Assembly: GCA_903907075.1 (NCBI GenBank)
Contig: CAIVMQ010000035.1
Location: 1-33,298, forward strand
Length of the DNA: 33,298 nucleotides
Origin: an uncultured Bacteroidia bacterium
Lineage (GTDB): Bacteria; Bacteroidota; Bacteroidia; Bacteroidales; Prolixibacteraceae
Direction of reading: 5' to 3'
Part shown: positions 17,147-25,137 of the stretch, one piece after another
How the letters are laid out: each line of letters begins with the position of its first letter
Numbering within the stretch: the first letter of the stretch is position 1
Translations under genes and position numbers: made by a program
Notes under the pieces: model-generated
The model's input: only the letters and a program-made list of their open reading frames with translations
Databases searched by the model: none
Told to the model about the DNA's origin: nothing

Positions 17147-19696
17147 TTATCTCTTTTTTTGCTCGAGCATTTTAATGAAATATCCGCCAACGACAGATCT
17201 CGCCTGCATTCCAACTTGGTGTAAATTAGTCGTTTCGTACCAATCGGTCATCGGAACGCGGTCGGTGGTTTCATTAAAGAATTTATGTTCCGGATCAATA
17301 AATTTTTGAAATGTTTTCGTATCAGTAGCTAAGGTTGCAGTCCACATAATCCAGTCTGATTTTGTGTAGCTTTTTCTATTGTCAAGGGGCAAACCATATT
17401 CATTTTGTTTGGTTAAGTAGTAAGCAATCTCTTTTTCGGCTACCTCTTTTGGAAAGTTATTAAGGTTTAAAATTTTATCCCATACCAGGTTGTATTTCTG
17501 ACTCCATGTTCCGGGCTTGTCGAAGGTTAACCGATAATGGTCTCCGTCGTTAGCCATTTCGATCCATTTGGAAGCCATCTCCTTGGCTTGCTTGGAATAC
17601 TTCTCTGCAATAGCTGTTTTTCCTAACATCTCCGCTAATTTTCCATAACCTGCAATTCCTGTTATTGCCTTAATCGAGAGATTAGTATTGTGTGCAATAT
17701 GACCTGCGAAATCGTCGGTGCAGAGCTGATTCTCCGGATTAAGACCATTCTCAAGCAGGTATTCAGCCCACGTTGTTAATGTTTTCCAATGCTTATCCGC
17801 ATAGTTGGCATTCCCATCAGCAAGGGCAATAGCAGTCGTGAGAATTAACATATTTCCCGATTCTTCAACCGGCATATCTCCGCCATAAGTTTGACCGTTG
17901 GCCTTGGGATAGGTGCCGTTATCATGCGCAGCAAAGGGTTTCGTCCATTTGCCACTCTCTGAGAAATAGAATATTGGGGTGAGCATCCCCTTTAGTAATT
18001 CGGGATTGTAAAGTAGAAATAATGGTGCCGAAGGGTAGGTTACATCTACAGTCCCTATAGAGCCATTGCTAAAGTTCTCCTTCGAAAAAAACAGGGTGTT
18101 CCCCTCCTTGTCCTTGATCAGTTTATGGGCAGCAATAGCCTGACGATAGGCTAGAACACATAATTCGGCATAATTCTCGCCACCAGCCTTAACGGCATCG
18201 GCCCATAACTGATTGTCGAATTTTGTGCACGCCTTACTGATGGCATCGAATTCTGAGGAGGCTGCTTCGAGGGCGTTCTCTATGGTTACCTTCCCATCTT
18301 TCTTCCACCAGGCCATGCGGTTTTCACCAAAATATTGAATCGAATAAAGGTCATCGTAACCAAGCAAAATTTTTCCTGAGACTGGTTTTGTTGACACGTT
18401 GCCTAGCTCATTTGCACACGCAATAACAGACATGGTATCGGCCATATGCGTTATTAATTTAGATTCGGAGGATCCTTTAATAAACCCCTTTGTTGCAAAC
18501 TCCTGCTTAAGCTGGTTGTAATCTCCCATCGCGTAACTCATCTGAGGTGCAGATTGTCCACACAGATACATATAACCCCAGTCAATGCGACGATCATCTC
18601 CTTGTTTAGCTAAAATAGCCTGTTCTGTCGTTCCTGTTTTAAGATAGGAGAGAGTTCCAGTCTTTCCGTGTTCTAAAGAAACTTCCTGCGAAATATTGTC
18701 TACGGCCCATTCGGGAGTTGCTTCAAAATAGATCTGAACCTCGTGTGATTTATTATCTGTCGCCTGTGTTTCGTAGGTGATATAGTTTACAGGGCGCGAG
18801 AGTAGGTCTAAGTTGTCGGGTAGTAAGGGTGAAACAAACTTAACCTTTAGGTCCACAGGTCCGCATGTAAAGCTATAGTGGGTTTGAGTTGCAGATAAGG
18901 CTGCCGATTTTTGAATTGCATTTTGTTCAAAAACTGCCGATTTATCGCTATCCTGATAGATTCCAAAATCGACATACGCGCCACCAACTTTATTCGAACA
19001 ATGCGCTGCGATAACGTTTTTGCCATGTTGATTTAACAATTTACGTAATTGATCGTCAAGTAAAAGGATGACTTTATCTTTATAGCTATATCCAGTATTA
19101 ACTAATTTCTGACCATTTAGATAGAGTTCGAAGTTTTCGTCGTGTGAATAGATAAGATAGAGTGGAACCTCTGGTAATTGGTTCTCGAGGTTAAACGCTC
19201 TGCGCACCCAAATCTCTCCTGTTTGCCAGAGCGTTGACATTGACGGCATTCCTTCAGATCCGAAAGCACCTTTTCCACTCTTCCAGCCTGAGTCGTTAAA
19301 TCCCGTTTGCTCCCATCCTTTACCGGGTTTATTAACCAAGAATTTCCCCTCCCAGGCACCATGATCGGCCATGGGAAGAATTGTTTTTTTTGGTATCTCC
19401 TCTTTCCCCAGAAAGCGGTAAACCTGACCGTCGACACGCAAGGCTCCAATTAATCCAAATCTTTTACCTGTCCAGTGACGTACTACATCATCATATAAAT
19501 GGTCTGCTTCTGACCAGGCACTAGTATATGGATCTATCGTAATTAATGGATATGCAGGTGGTCGGATGTTTTTAGTAACCGACACGGAGGTTGTCGCTCC
19601 ATTCTTAGAACATCCGGCAAAGAGGATAAAGAGAGTTCCAAGAATCAGTAAGATATAGGTTGTTCTCAGATTTAACAGCGGATTAGTGTTTTTCAT
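17147..19696 (-). CDS. DUF4964/DUF5127/DUF4965/DUF1793 'glutaminase-like' lipoprotein with inserted jelly-roll domain
   Basis: This 849-residue lipoprotein has the lipobox LFAGC with Cys29. Residues ~45-97 match the DUF4964 start (PPAYPLITIDPYTSAWSEAD; KRFGLIGALRVDGQVYRFLG). At ~105-245 there is a beta-galactosidase-type jelly roll (GFNDSGWKSGKGAFG; EIWVRRAFNL; ENFELYLNGQKLVNTG) that interrupts the usual architecture. Then come DUF5127 (~255-500), DUF4965 (~510-690, with YPSAPLFLLYNPELLKGML and DNGTYPKANGQTYGGDMPVE) and a DUF1793-like (alpha/alpha) part (~690-845, KAITGIAGYGKLAEMLGKT; DRVPMTDWYET). Fungal relatives were named glutaminase A, but Bacteroidota members sit in glycan loci and their (alpha/alpha)6 part resembles glycoside hydrolases, so a glycosidase role is as likely. 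It forms an operon with the DUF3863-like gene. Confidence 0.8.
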   Translation of the reverse strand: MKNTNPLLNLRTTYILLILGTLFILFAGCSKNGATTSVSVTKNIRPPAYPLITIDPYTSAWSEADHLYDDVVRHWTGKRFGLIGALRVDGQVYRFLGKEEIPKKTILPMADHGAWEGKFLVNKPGKGWEQTGFNDSGWKSGKGAFGSEGMPSMSTLWQTGEIWVRRAFNLENQLPEVPLYLIYSHDENFELYLNGQKLVNTGYSYKDKVILLLDDQLRKLLNQHGKNVIAAHCSNKVGGAYVDFGIYQDSDKSAVFEQNAIQKSAALSATQTHYSFTCGPVDLKVKFVSPLLPDNLDLLSRPVNYITYETQATDNKSHEVQIYFEATPEWAVDNISQEVSLEHGKTGTLSYLKTGTTEQAILAKQGDDRRIDWGYMYLCGQSAPQMSYAMGDYNQLKQEFATKGFIKGSSESKLITHMADTMSVIACANELGNVSTKPVSGKILLGYDDLYSIQYFGENRMAWWKKDGKVTIENALEAASSEFDAISKACTKFDNQLWADAVKAGGENYAELCVLAYRQAIAAHKLIKDKEGNTLFFSKENFSNGSIGTVDVTYPSAPLFLLYNPELLKGMLTPIFYFSESGKWTKPFAAHDNGTYPKANGQTYGGDMPVEESGNMLILTTAIALADGNANYADKHWKTLTTWAEYLLENGLNPENQLCTDDFAGHIAHNTNLSIKAITGIAGYGKLAEMLGKTAIAEKYSKQAKEMASKWIEMANDGDHYRLTFDKPGTWSQKYNLVWDKILNLNNFPKEVAEKEIAYYLTKQNEYGLPLDNRKSYTKSDWIMWTATLATDTKTFQKFIDPEHKFFNETTDRVPMTDWYETTNLHQVGMQARSVVGGYFIKMLEQKKR

Positions 19697-20036
19697 TTGG
19701 GAAATTGAATGAGGAGTTAGTTTATTATTAGCGGTTAAATTTAGGAATATTAAATCAAACAGAATAGAACACGCTAAAATTGATTTAACTAATCAATGGT
19801 TTAGTTTTCTAAAAGTGGTCTCATCTCTGCAATTCCCTTCAGATCAGTATATTTTTCGAGATATTCTTTACTCTAAATACCGCCTTGTTTTTTAACTCTG
19901 GTCCAATCTTGGAAGGCAATTTTTATTTCAAAGCTGCTATCTTGAAAGCCTTCTAAGAACTAAAAAGGCTTTGTCATTTGGCTGTTGTGTAACTCTTATA
20001 GCTGTATTTTATAATGACCTCTCTTTGAAGGAGAGG
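19697..20036. other. 340-bp gap between the GH92 and DUF4965 genes
   Basis: It holds the decayed coding fragment at 19801-19953 and a hairpin at 20017-20037. No Bacteroidota -7 box was found in front of the DUF4965 gene. Confidence 0.6.
19801..19953 (-). pseudogene. C-terminal remnant of an unidentified gene
   Basis: Read on the minus strand, one frame gives a protein-like stretch of about 50 codons ending at TAA 19801-19803, interrupted by one TAG at 19873-19875. Before the TAG it contains FEIKIAFQDWTRVKKQGG, and after it SKEYLEKYTDLKGIAEMRPL. Residue composition looks coding rather than random, and a second in-frame TAG at 19960-19962 closes the fragment upstream. There is no start codon or N-terminal part. 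I could not identify the family. Confidence 0.45.
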
Positions 20037-20037
20037 T
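20017..20037 (-). terminator. Hairpin at the end of the GH92 gene
   Basis: ACCTCTC (20017-20023) and GAGAGGT (20031-20037) form a perfect 7-bp stem with a 7-nt loop, touching the GH92 stop codon. No clear T-tract follows on the minus strand (CATTATAAAATA), so it may be a weak terminator or a 3'-end stabiliser. Confidence 0.4.
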
Positions 20038-22334
20038 TATATTCCCCAGTTTTTATTCGGTTTATCTCCCATCTGTAATTCCAGTGTCCCTCCATTGGCA
20101 ATAGTCTGATGATCAATCCAGCATTTGCTATAAGGCTTTTGGTTGAGCCTTGCCGACTGGATATAGATATTCTTTGCTGAATTATCCTTTGCTAGTATCG
20201 TGAAGGATCTTCCTTTGGCGTAGTTTGAATCGAGATTAAATTGGACGCGTTCAAAAACCGGACTAGTAATTTCGTAGCGCGTGTCTCCCGGGCAGACGGG
20301 ATGCAAACCACTTGCCGCCAGCACATACCATGCCGACATCTGACCAACATCTTCGTTTCCTACAAGCCCCTCTACAGTATTGTGATACGCCCGCTTACAG
20401 ATCTGGCGACTCCAATATTGTGTCTGCCAGGGGGCGCCCAGACGATTAAAGATAAATGGGATATGGTGAACAGGCTCATTGGCTTGATTGTAGTAATTAT
20501 TCCACATCATGCTTTCTGGAACATTTTTGAATAGTTCTTGCAGGTCTGCAAGGGTATTTTCTTTACCTCCCAGCAGTTCGGATAACCCTGGAATATCGTG
20601 TGGTACAAACCACCCCTGCTGATAGGGATTGCTCTCTACGCATCCGTAGTCCTGTTTGAGTCTCCCCTCCTTAGGCCACTTTCCCCACGTTCCGTCAGTG
20701 TTGCGTGGCCTGAACCATTTTACGGAAGGATCGAAAATATTTTTGTAATTAAGGGCACGTTTTGCATAGAATCTTCCCTCTTCCTTCTTCCCTAAACTAT
20801 CTGCGAAAATTGAGAGACACCAGTCAAAATAAGAATATTCGAGGGTTTCAGAAATGGAATTCGAATAGCCTCGATCTCCGTTTCCAAATTTCTCACAGCT
20901 GTTTTTGGCGTATTGGTATCCTTTGTCGATATCGAAGTTTCTGATCCCTTTATTATAGGCATCAACCATAACGGCAACAGCAGGATTTCCAATCATGCAG
21001 CCACTGTATGCATTGAGAAATTCCCATCTTTCAAGATATTTCTGTCCGCTCTCATCAGCAAGCTCAATAAGCGAATTGACCATGTCGCTCACAACTTTTG
21101 GATTGATAATGGTTTGCAGCGGAAACTGACTACGGAAAACGTCCCATCCACTGAAGATAGTCCGCTTTACAAATTTGTCTGTTTTGTGGATCTTACCATC
21201 GCCGCCTGGGTAGCTTCCGTCAAGATCGGTAAAACAGCGGGGGTCAATCATTGTATGGTAAAGTGCGGTGTAGAAGATCGTTTTATTCTCTTCATTAGGG
21301 TCTGAAACAGAAATCTTACTCAGCGCTTTATTCCAAAGTTGTTTTCCTTGTTCTTTGATGCGGTCAAAATCAAAATCGGTAATCTCACTATTCAGGTTGT
21401 TAAGAGCACCATCAACACTGACAAATGAGATTCCTGTTTTTAGGATAACCTTTTCATCTTTTTGAGTGGCAAATTCAGAAAAGAATCCCAGATGCTTCCC
21501 TTTTTTCTCTCTGCAACCTTTTTCTATTGATGCTTTTGCAACGAGCTCTCTGAAGCTGTCACTCTCGATGTATTCCCGTTTTCGTTTTTGATTCTCGGGT
21601 ATCGCAGCGCTCCACACCCCGAAATTCTTCAACGGCTTGCTAAACCGAGCATAGAAATAGACGGTATAATTGGGCTTTCCATCCCCATTCCCCCAGCCAC
21701 CCCCTTCAGGAGTGCATCTCATCCAGCCCTGGATCGTATTTTCATCTATCACTTTAATATACTGTTCCGTTGATGTGCCCCCAACTCTGTGGGCCAGATC
21801 AATCTGAATGCGTGAATGGTCGTTCTTTGGAAATGTAAAACGGAGTATTCCGCTATGTGGTGCAGCTGTTGCTTCTGCCCTGATTTGGTAATCGGTAAGT
21901 GTGGCGGCGTAATAATCTGCTTGGGCTATTTCATCTTGTTTCGAAAAACGCGAACGGTAGCCTTCGCCCGGGTGATCGGCTCTACCCGATGAGGTTTTTA
22001 ATTCTCCAGTGGTTGGCATAACTAAAAAATTGCCCAGATCACCATACCAACCGATGCCGCTCATCTGGGTAAATGCAAATCCTTCGATCGTAGTATGTTC
22101 ATAGCTGTAGCCCGGACCGTTATCGCCCCCGGTAATGGTATTCGGACTAACTTGAACCATCCCAAATGGGGTTGTAGCACCCGGAAAGGTTTTGCCTAAG
22201 CCATGAGTCGCCTCTGCCTTATCGACATTGGTGCTGGCACCGATTAACGGGTTTACATAATCTGCATGTGATTTTGTCTGAGCTTTAGTATTAAAAGCTA
22301 GAAGCAGTAAGAGGGATAGAATCAGATTTTTCAC
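20037..22334 (-). CDS. Secreted GH92 alpha-mannosidase
   Basis: This 765-residue Ca2+-dependent exo-alpha-mannosidase has a signal peptide at 1-18 (ILSLLLLLAFNTKA-Q). The N-terminal beta-sandwich has the family landmarks YVNPLIG (26-32), GKTFPGATTPFGMVQVSP (47-64), GYSY and GDLGNFLVMPT (98-108). The (alpha/alpha)6 domain has SGWDVFRSQFPL, ESNPYQQGWFVPHDIPGL (E567 as the likely general acid), QANEPVHHIPFIFN (~617-630) and GNEDVGQMSAWYVL (~659-672). The residue before the conserved Glu620 is Asn. I recall a His-Glu pair at this place in the alpha-1,2-specific BT3990, so linkage preference may differ. It is the most upstream minus-strand gene of the locus and probably has its own promoter. Confidence 0.95.
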   Translation of the reverse strand: MKNLILSLLLLLAFNTKAQTKSHADYVNPLIGASTNVDKAEATHGLGKTFPGATTPFGMVQVSPNTITGGDNGPGYSYEHTTIEGFAFTQMSGIGWYGDLGNFLVMPTTGELKTSSGRADHPGEGYRSRFSKQDEIAQADYYAATLTDYQIRAEATAAPHSGILRFTFPKNDHSRIQIDLAHRVGGTSTEQYIKVIDENTIQGWMRCTPEGGGWGNGDGKPNYTVYFYARFSKPLKNFGVWSAAIPENQKRKREYIESDSFRELVAKASIEKGCREKKGKHLGFFSEFATQKDEKVILKTGISFVSVDGALNNLNSEITDFDFDRIKEQGKQLWNKALSKISVSDPNEENKTIFYTALYHTMIDPRCFTDLDGSYPGGDGKIHKTDKFVKRTIFSGWDVFRSQFPLQTIINPKVVSDMVNSLIELADESGQKYLERWEFLNAYSGCMIGNPAVAVMVDAYNKGIRNFDIDKGYQYAKNSCEKFGNGDRGYSNSISETLEYSYFDWCLSIFADSLGKKEEGRFYAKRALNYKNIFDPSVKWFRPRNTDGTWGKWPKEGRLKQDYGCVESNPYQQGWFVPHDIPGLSELLGGKENTLADLQELFKNVPESMMWNNYYNQANEPVHHIPFIFNRLGAPWQTQYWSRQICKRAYHNTVEGLVGNEDVGQMSAWYVLAASGLHPVCPGDTRYEITSPVFERVQFNLDSNYAKGRSFTILAKDNSAKNIYIQSARLNQKPYSKCWIDHQTIANGGTLELQMGDKPNKNWGI

Positions 22335-22392
22335 GGATCGGAATTTAAAATATTTAAATATTTGGATGGTCGTTTTGCTAGTTTATTAGCCC

Positions 22393-22400
22393 CAAATATA
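22393..22400 (-). promoter_or_regulatory. Possible -7 box (TATATTTG) of the GH92 gene
   Basis: TATATTTG on the minus strand matches TAnnTTTG and lies 58 bp upstream of the GH92 start. No TTG lies at the expected -33 distance. Confidence 0.35.
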
Positions 22401-22784
22401 TGCTTTATTGGTGAATAAGGGAAGTAGATTTTTTTGTTGATTTGTTATTATTTTCTACTAAGGTTAAAAGAATAAAATAAGGTTTCAAATATTAATGCGT
22501 TGAACTATAATTAGTTGTTAGTTTTTAATAGCAATTTCATAATATTTTAATTTGCAAAAAAATGCCTACAAACGGCTGATTACACTTCGGTATGAAGAGA
22601 CCCTCACCATTTGGCAGCGATCTAATAATGGTACTACCTAATTAATGCATCAAAGAAGGGGCTCCCCAATTATAATCTGTGAAGTCTGGCATTAAAAACT
22701 AAAACGATACTCCCCCTCCCTCCCCGAAAGATCAGGTCAAATAAGGGGTAAGGAGGTCAGATACATATCCTAGAAAGATTTACC

Positions 22785-22952
22785 GTGCCTAAGGCACTCA
22801 GGGGTGATGGGGATTTCGTGGGGGGATTAAAATTTGTCATTACACTATGGCCCGAGCCGACGGCTCTGCGATTTAGATGTAGCTCCTTTGGAGCAAAGAG
22901 AAAACACCTCGTTTCAAAGCAGTGAGTTGGTGGATGTTCGTGATATGAACAT
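22785..22952. repeat. Cluster of four short hairpins (REP-like element)
   Basis: Three perfect 5-bp stems with 3-nt loops occur in a row: GTGCC-TAA-GGCAC (22785-22797), GAGCC-GAC-GGCTC (22854-22866) and GCTCC-TTT-GGAGC (22882-22894). A fourth has a 6-bp stem and 7-nt loop, ATGTTC/GAACAT (22934-22952). The equal stem and loop sizes, and a base composition unlike the flanks, suggest a repetitive extragenic element rather than gene-specific regulation. Confidence 0.5.
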
Positions 22953-23015
22953 TCACCCGGTCACTCAATTTATCCGATTTATCAATTCACCCGCTCCATC
23001 AATCAAGCACGTTTT

Positions 23016-24419
23016 TTATTCCAGCACAAACTCATTTCCTGCTGCAGGAATCTCAATATTCTCAAATCCCGATTCGATCATCCGCTCCTTATAAAATAGC
23101 TGGGCTTCATAATCCCCATGAACCAGAAAAGTCTTCTTGATAAGTTTTGTATTTTGGCATTTCAGGTAATTGAGCATCTCATTGTAATCGCCGTGTCCGC
23201 TGAAGGCCTCTATTCGCTCTATGGTTGCGTTTACCGCATATTTAACGCCGAAGATCGAGACTACAGGATCATGGTTCATAATTCTGGCCCCAAGTGTTCG
23301 TGGTGCGCAATAGCCAACACATAATATTGTATTTCTTGGATTTGAGATATTGTTAGCCAGGTGGTGTTTTATTCGGCCGGCTTCCATCATACCGGAGGCC
23401 GAGATGATCACGCACGGTTTTTTAATCGAATTCAGCTTCTTAGATTCCTGTGAGCTCTTTATATAATGGAGAGAGTTAAAGCCAAATGCATCATCGTCAT
23501 AAACGAGTACTTCGATTAATTCTTTGTTAAAACATTCGGGATGCATCCTAAATATATCTGTTGCATTTACGGCAAGTGGGCTATCAACATAGATTTGGAC
23601 CTTGGGGAGTCGACCGTCATTAAAGAAATTATTCAGCGAATAGACTAGTTCTTGAGTTCGGCCTATTGCGAAAGAAGGAATAATAAGTTTGCCGCCTCGC
23701 TCAATACACGCCTCTTTAACAATACGCAACAGATCTTCTTCTGCTGCCTTGATATGTGGATGTAGCCGATTGCCGTAGGTGGACTCAGTAATTAGATAGT
23801 CGACTTGCGCAAAGGGTTCCGGAGCTTTAAGGATTCGGCTTGATGGGCGGCCGATATCACCGGTATATCCGATTTTTGTGACTTTCCCATTTTCGGTGAT
23901 TTCTATGACCGCGGCGCCGGCGCCCAGCAGATGTCCTGTGGTTGTAAACCTGACCTTTACACTTTCGTTGATATAAAATTTGCGGTTTGAGGCTGTGCCG
24001 ATAAATAGCTCCATGCAATGAAGAGCATCCTCTTTTACATAGATCGGTTCAACAGGCTCCAACCCTTGCCGCGCCCTTTTCTTGTTATGCATTTCGGTAT
24101 CACTCTCCTGGATATGCCCACTATCGGCAAGCATAATGGCACAGAGGTCGCGAGTCGCATTCGTGCAGATTACGGAACCTCTAAACCCAAGTCTATAGAC
24201 ATACGGGATGAGTCCTGAGTGATCGATATGGGCATGAGAAAGGATTATGTGATCGATTTCGCGGGGTTCGAATCCCAGATTGCGATTCATTTGGTCGGTC
24301 TCCTGACCTTTCCCCTGGAACATGCCACAGTCGAGAAGTATCTTTTTGCCGTTATCGAGTGTTATCAGGGTCTTGCTGCCCGTTACTTCGCGTGCCGCGC
24401 CGAGGAATTTTATTTTCAT
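23016..24419 (-). CDS. MBL-fold beta-CASP RNase (CPSF/Ysh1-like)
   Basis: This 467-residue cytoplasmic protein of the bacterial CPSF-like beta-CASP family cuts RNA at a two-zinc centre. It shows the metallo-beta-lactamase motifs H62-A-H64-I-D66-H67, TTGHLLGAGAA and YTGDIGR. The beta-CASP insert has FAIGRTQELVYSLNN, YVDSPLAVNATDIF and ISASGMMEAGRIKHHL. The C-terminal RMMBL part has AFSGHGDYNEML and FLVHGDYEAQ. Relatives act as RNA exonucleases or endonucleases, and some are annotated 'MBL fold metallo-hydrolase'. It has no visible link with the polysaccharide locus. It is monocistronic between the hairpin cluster and the GxxExxY gene. Confidence 0.9.
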   Translation of the reverse strand: MKIKFLGAAREVTGSKTLITLDNGKKILLDCGMFQGKGQETDQMNRNLGFEPREIDHIILSHAHIDHSGLIPYVYRLGFRGSVICTNATRDLCAIMLADSGHIQESDTEMHNKKRARQGLEPVEPIYVKEDALHCMELFIGTASNRKFYINESVKVRFTTTGHLLGAGAAVIEITENGKVTKIGYTGDIGRPSSRILKAPEPFAQVDYLITESTYGNRLHPHIKAAEEDLLRIVKEACIERGGKLIIPSFAIGRTQELVYSLNNFFNDGRLPKVQIYVDSPLAVNATDIFRMHPECFNKELIEVLVYDDDAFGFNSLHYIKSSQESKKLNSIKKPCVIISASGMMEAGRIKHHLANNISNPRNTILCVGYCAPRTLGARIMNHDPVVSIFGVKYAVNATIERIEAFSGHGDYNEMLNYLKCQNTKLIKKTFLVHGDYEAQLFYKERMIESGFENIEIPAAGNEFVLE

Positions 24420-24571
24420 AATTTGAAAGATAAATTATTACCTAAAAGTAATTAATTTAATTAGGTTTCTGATGAAATAACCGGTGTTTATAAACAATAA
24501 AAAGTTTTGCCACCAAAACACTAAGGCACCAAATAACACCAAAAATTCATTGAAAATATTTTGTAAATTTG

Positions 24572-24592
24572 ATAAAAGCTAATTGCTTTTAT
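24572..24592 (+). promoter_or_regulatory. Perfect hairpin over the GxxExxY start codon
   Basis: ATAAAAGC (24572-24579) and GCTTTTAT (24585-24592) form a perfect 8-bp stem with the loop TAATT. The last two paired bases are the A and T of the ATG at 24591. Folding would hide the start codon. A TAAATTTG box (24564-24571) that fits the -7 consensus lies immediately upstream, which would give a very short leader, but without a well-placed TTG. Confidence 0.5.
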
Positions 24593-25019
24593 GACATCTA
24601 TTCATCAAAACTCCATTCCTTCTAACAGAAATTTTGATCCGATTTCCAGAGAATTAGATGAAATTGGCAGATTAGTAGTTGATGCTGCTTATACTGTACA
24701 TAAAAATTTGGGACCTGGATTACTCGAGAAGGTGTATGAAATATGTTTTTGTCATGAATTGTTAAAACGGGGCCTTTTTTATATGCGGCAAGTTGATATT
24801 CCTGTTGTGTACGACAACCTGGTTTTTGATGAAGGGTTGAGATTGGATGTACTTGTTGAAAATGAGGTTATTTGCGAATTAAAGGCTATAGAAATTGTCA
24901 ATCCGGTTTGGGAAGCACAGGTTTTGAGTCATCTTAAATTGGCCAATAAACGGTTGGGCTATCTTATAAATTTTAATGTGGTAAATATCGGTGCAGGGAT
25001 TAAAAGATTTGTGCATTAG
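24591..25019 (+). CDS. GxxExxY protein (PD-(D/E)XK nuclease-like)
   Basis: The family signature is G43-L-L-E46-K-V-Y49 in NLGPGLLEKVYE. A PD-(D/E)XK-like core follows with D86 in RLDVLVE and E96-L-K98 in ICELKA. At 142 residues the length is a little above the typical ~125-130, owing to an N-terminal extension. Family members are small stand-alone proteins of unknown function, scattered in Bacteroidota and other phyla, often in repeat-flanked contexts. Here the gene sits alone between inverted repeats, and its start codon is inside a hairpin. A nuclease or RNA-linked role is inference from the fold. Confidence 0.9.
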   Translation: MTSIHQNSIPSNRNFDPISRELDEIGRLVVDAAYTVHKNLGPGLLEKVYEICFCHELLKRGLFYMRQVDIPVVYDNLVFDEGLRLDVLVENEVICELKAIEIVNPVWEAQVLSHLKLANKRLGYLINFNVVNIGAGIKRFVH

Positions 25020-25069
25020 ACTTTGGTGAAATTTGGTGCTTTGGAGTTTTAGTGGCATAATCCTCCCTT

Positions 25070-25110
25070 TTTTTGTCAAAAGAAAAGCCACCACTGAAAA
25101 ATCCAGTGGC
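25070..25110 (-). terminator. Rho-independent terminator of the EF-G2 gene
   Basis: CCACTG (25091-25096) and CAGTGG (25104-25109) form a 6-bp stem (7 with a G-T pair) around a 7-nt A-rich loop. On the minus strand it is followed by CTTTTCTTTTG, 28 bp after the EF-G2 stop codon. Confidence 0.75.
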
Positions 25111-25137
25111 AGCTCATTAATCTATTCTTATAAACCA

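Larger units (their letters stand above)
22335..23015. other. 681-bp non-coding region between the GH92 and MBL-RNase genes
   Basis: The first ~200 bp is AT-rich upstream DNA of the GH92 gene. 22590-22960 is more GC-rich and holds a G/C-biased inverted stretch (CCTCCCTCCCC against GGGGTAAGGAGG) and four short hairpins listed separately. An 86-codon open frame at 22834-23094 overlaps the neighbouring gene and has no protein-like character. I see no RNA gene that I recognise. Confidence 0.6.
24508..25057. mobile_element. GxxExxY cassette bounded by imperfect 36-bp inverted repeats
   Basis: The left arm 24508-24543 and right arm 25022-25057 are reverse complements at 30 of 36 positions, both ending in TGCCAC/GTGGCA-type tips. 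The left arm holds three CACCAAA words (24511, 24526, 24538). The right arm holds their complements (TTTGGTG twice). The single GxxExxY gene lies between them, its stop codon directly abutting the right arm. No transposase is present and no target duplication is obvious, so mobility would depend on other functions. Confidence 0.6.

Noticed and set aside
22834..23094. 86-codon plus-strand open frame as a small gene
   Set aside because: It runs through the hairpin cluster and overlaps the 3' end of the MBL-RNase gene antisense; its residues look non-coding.
24508..25057. Target-site duplication around the GxxExxY cassette
   Set aside because: Bases outside the two arms (AAAGTTT and TAATCC) do not match, so no duplication can be claimed.
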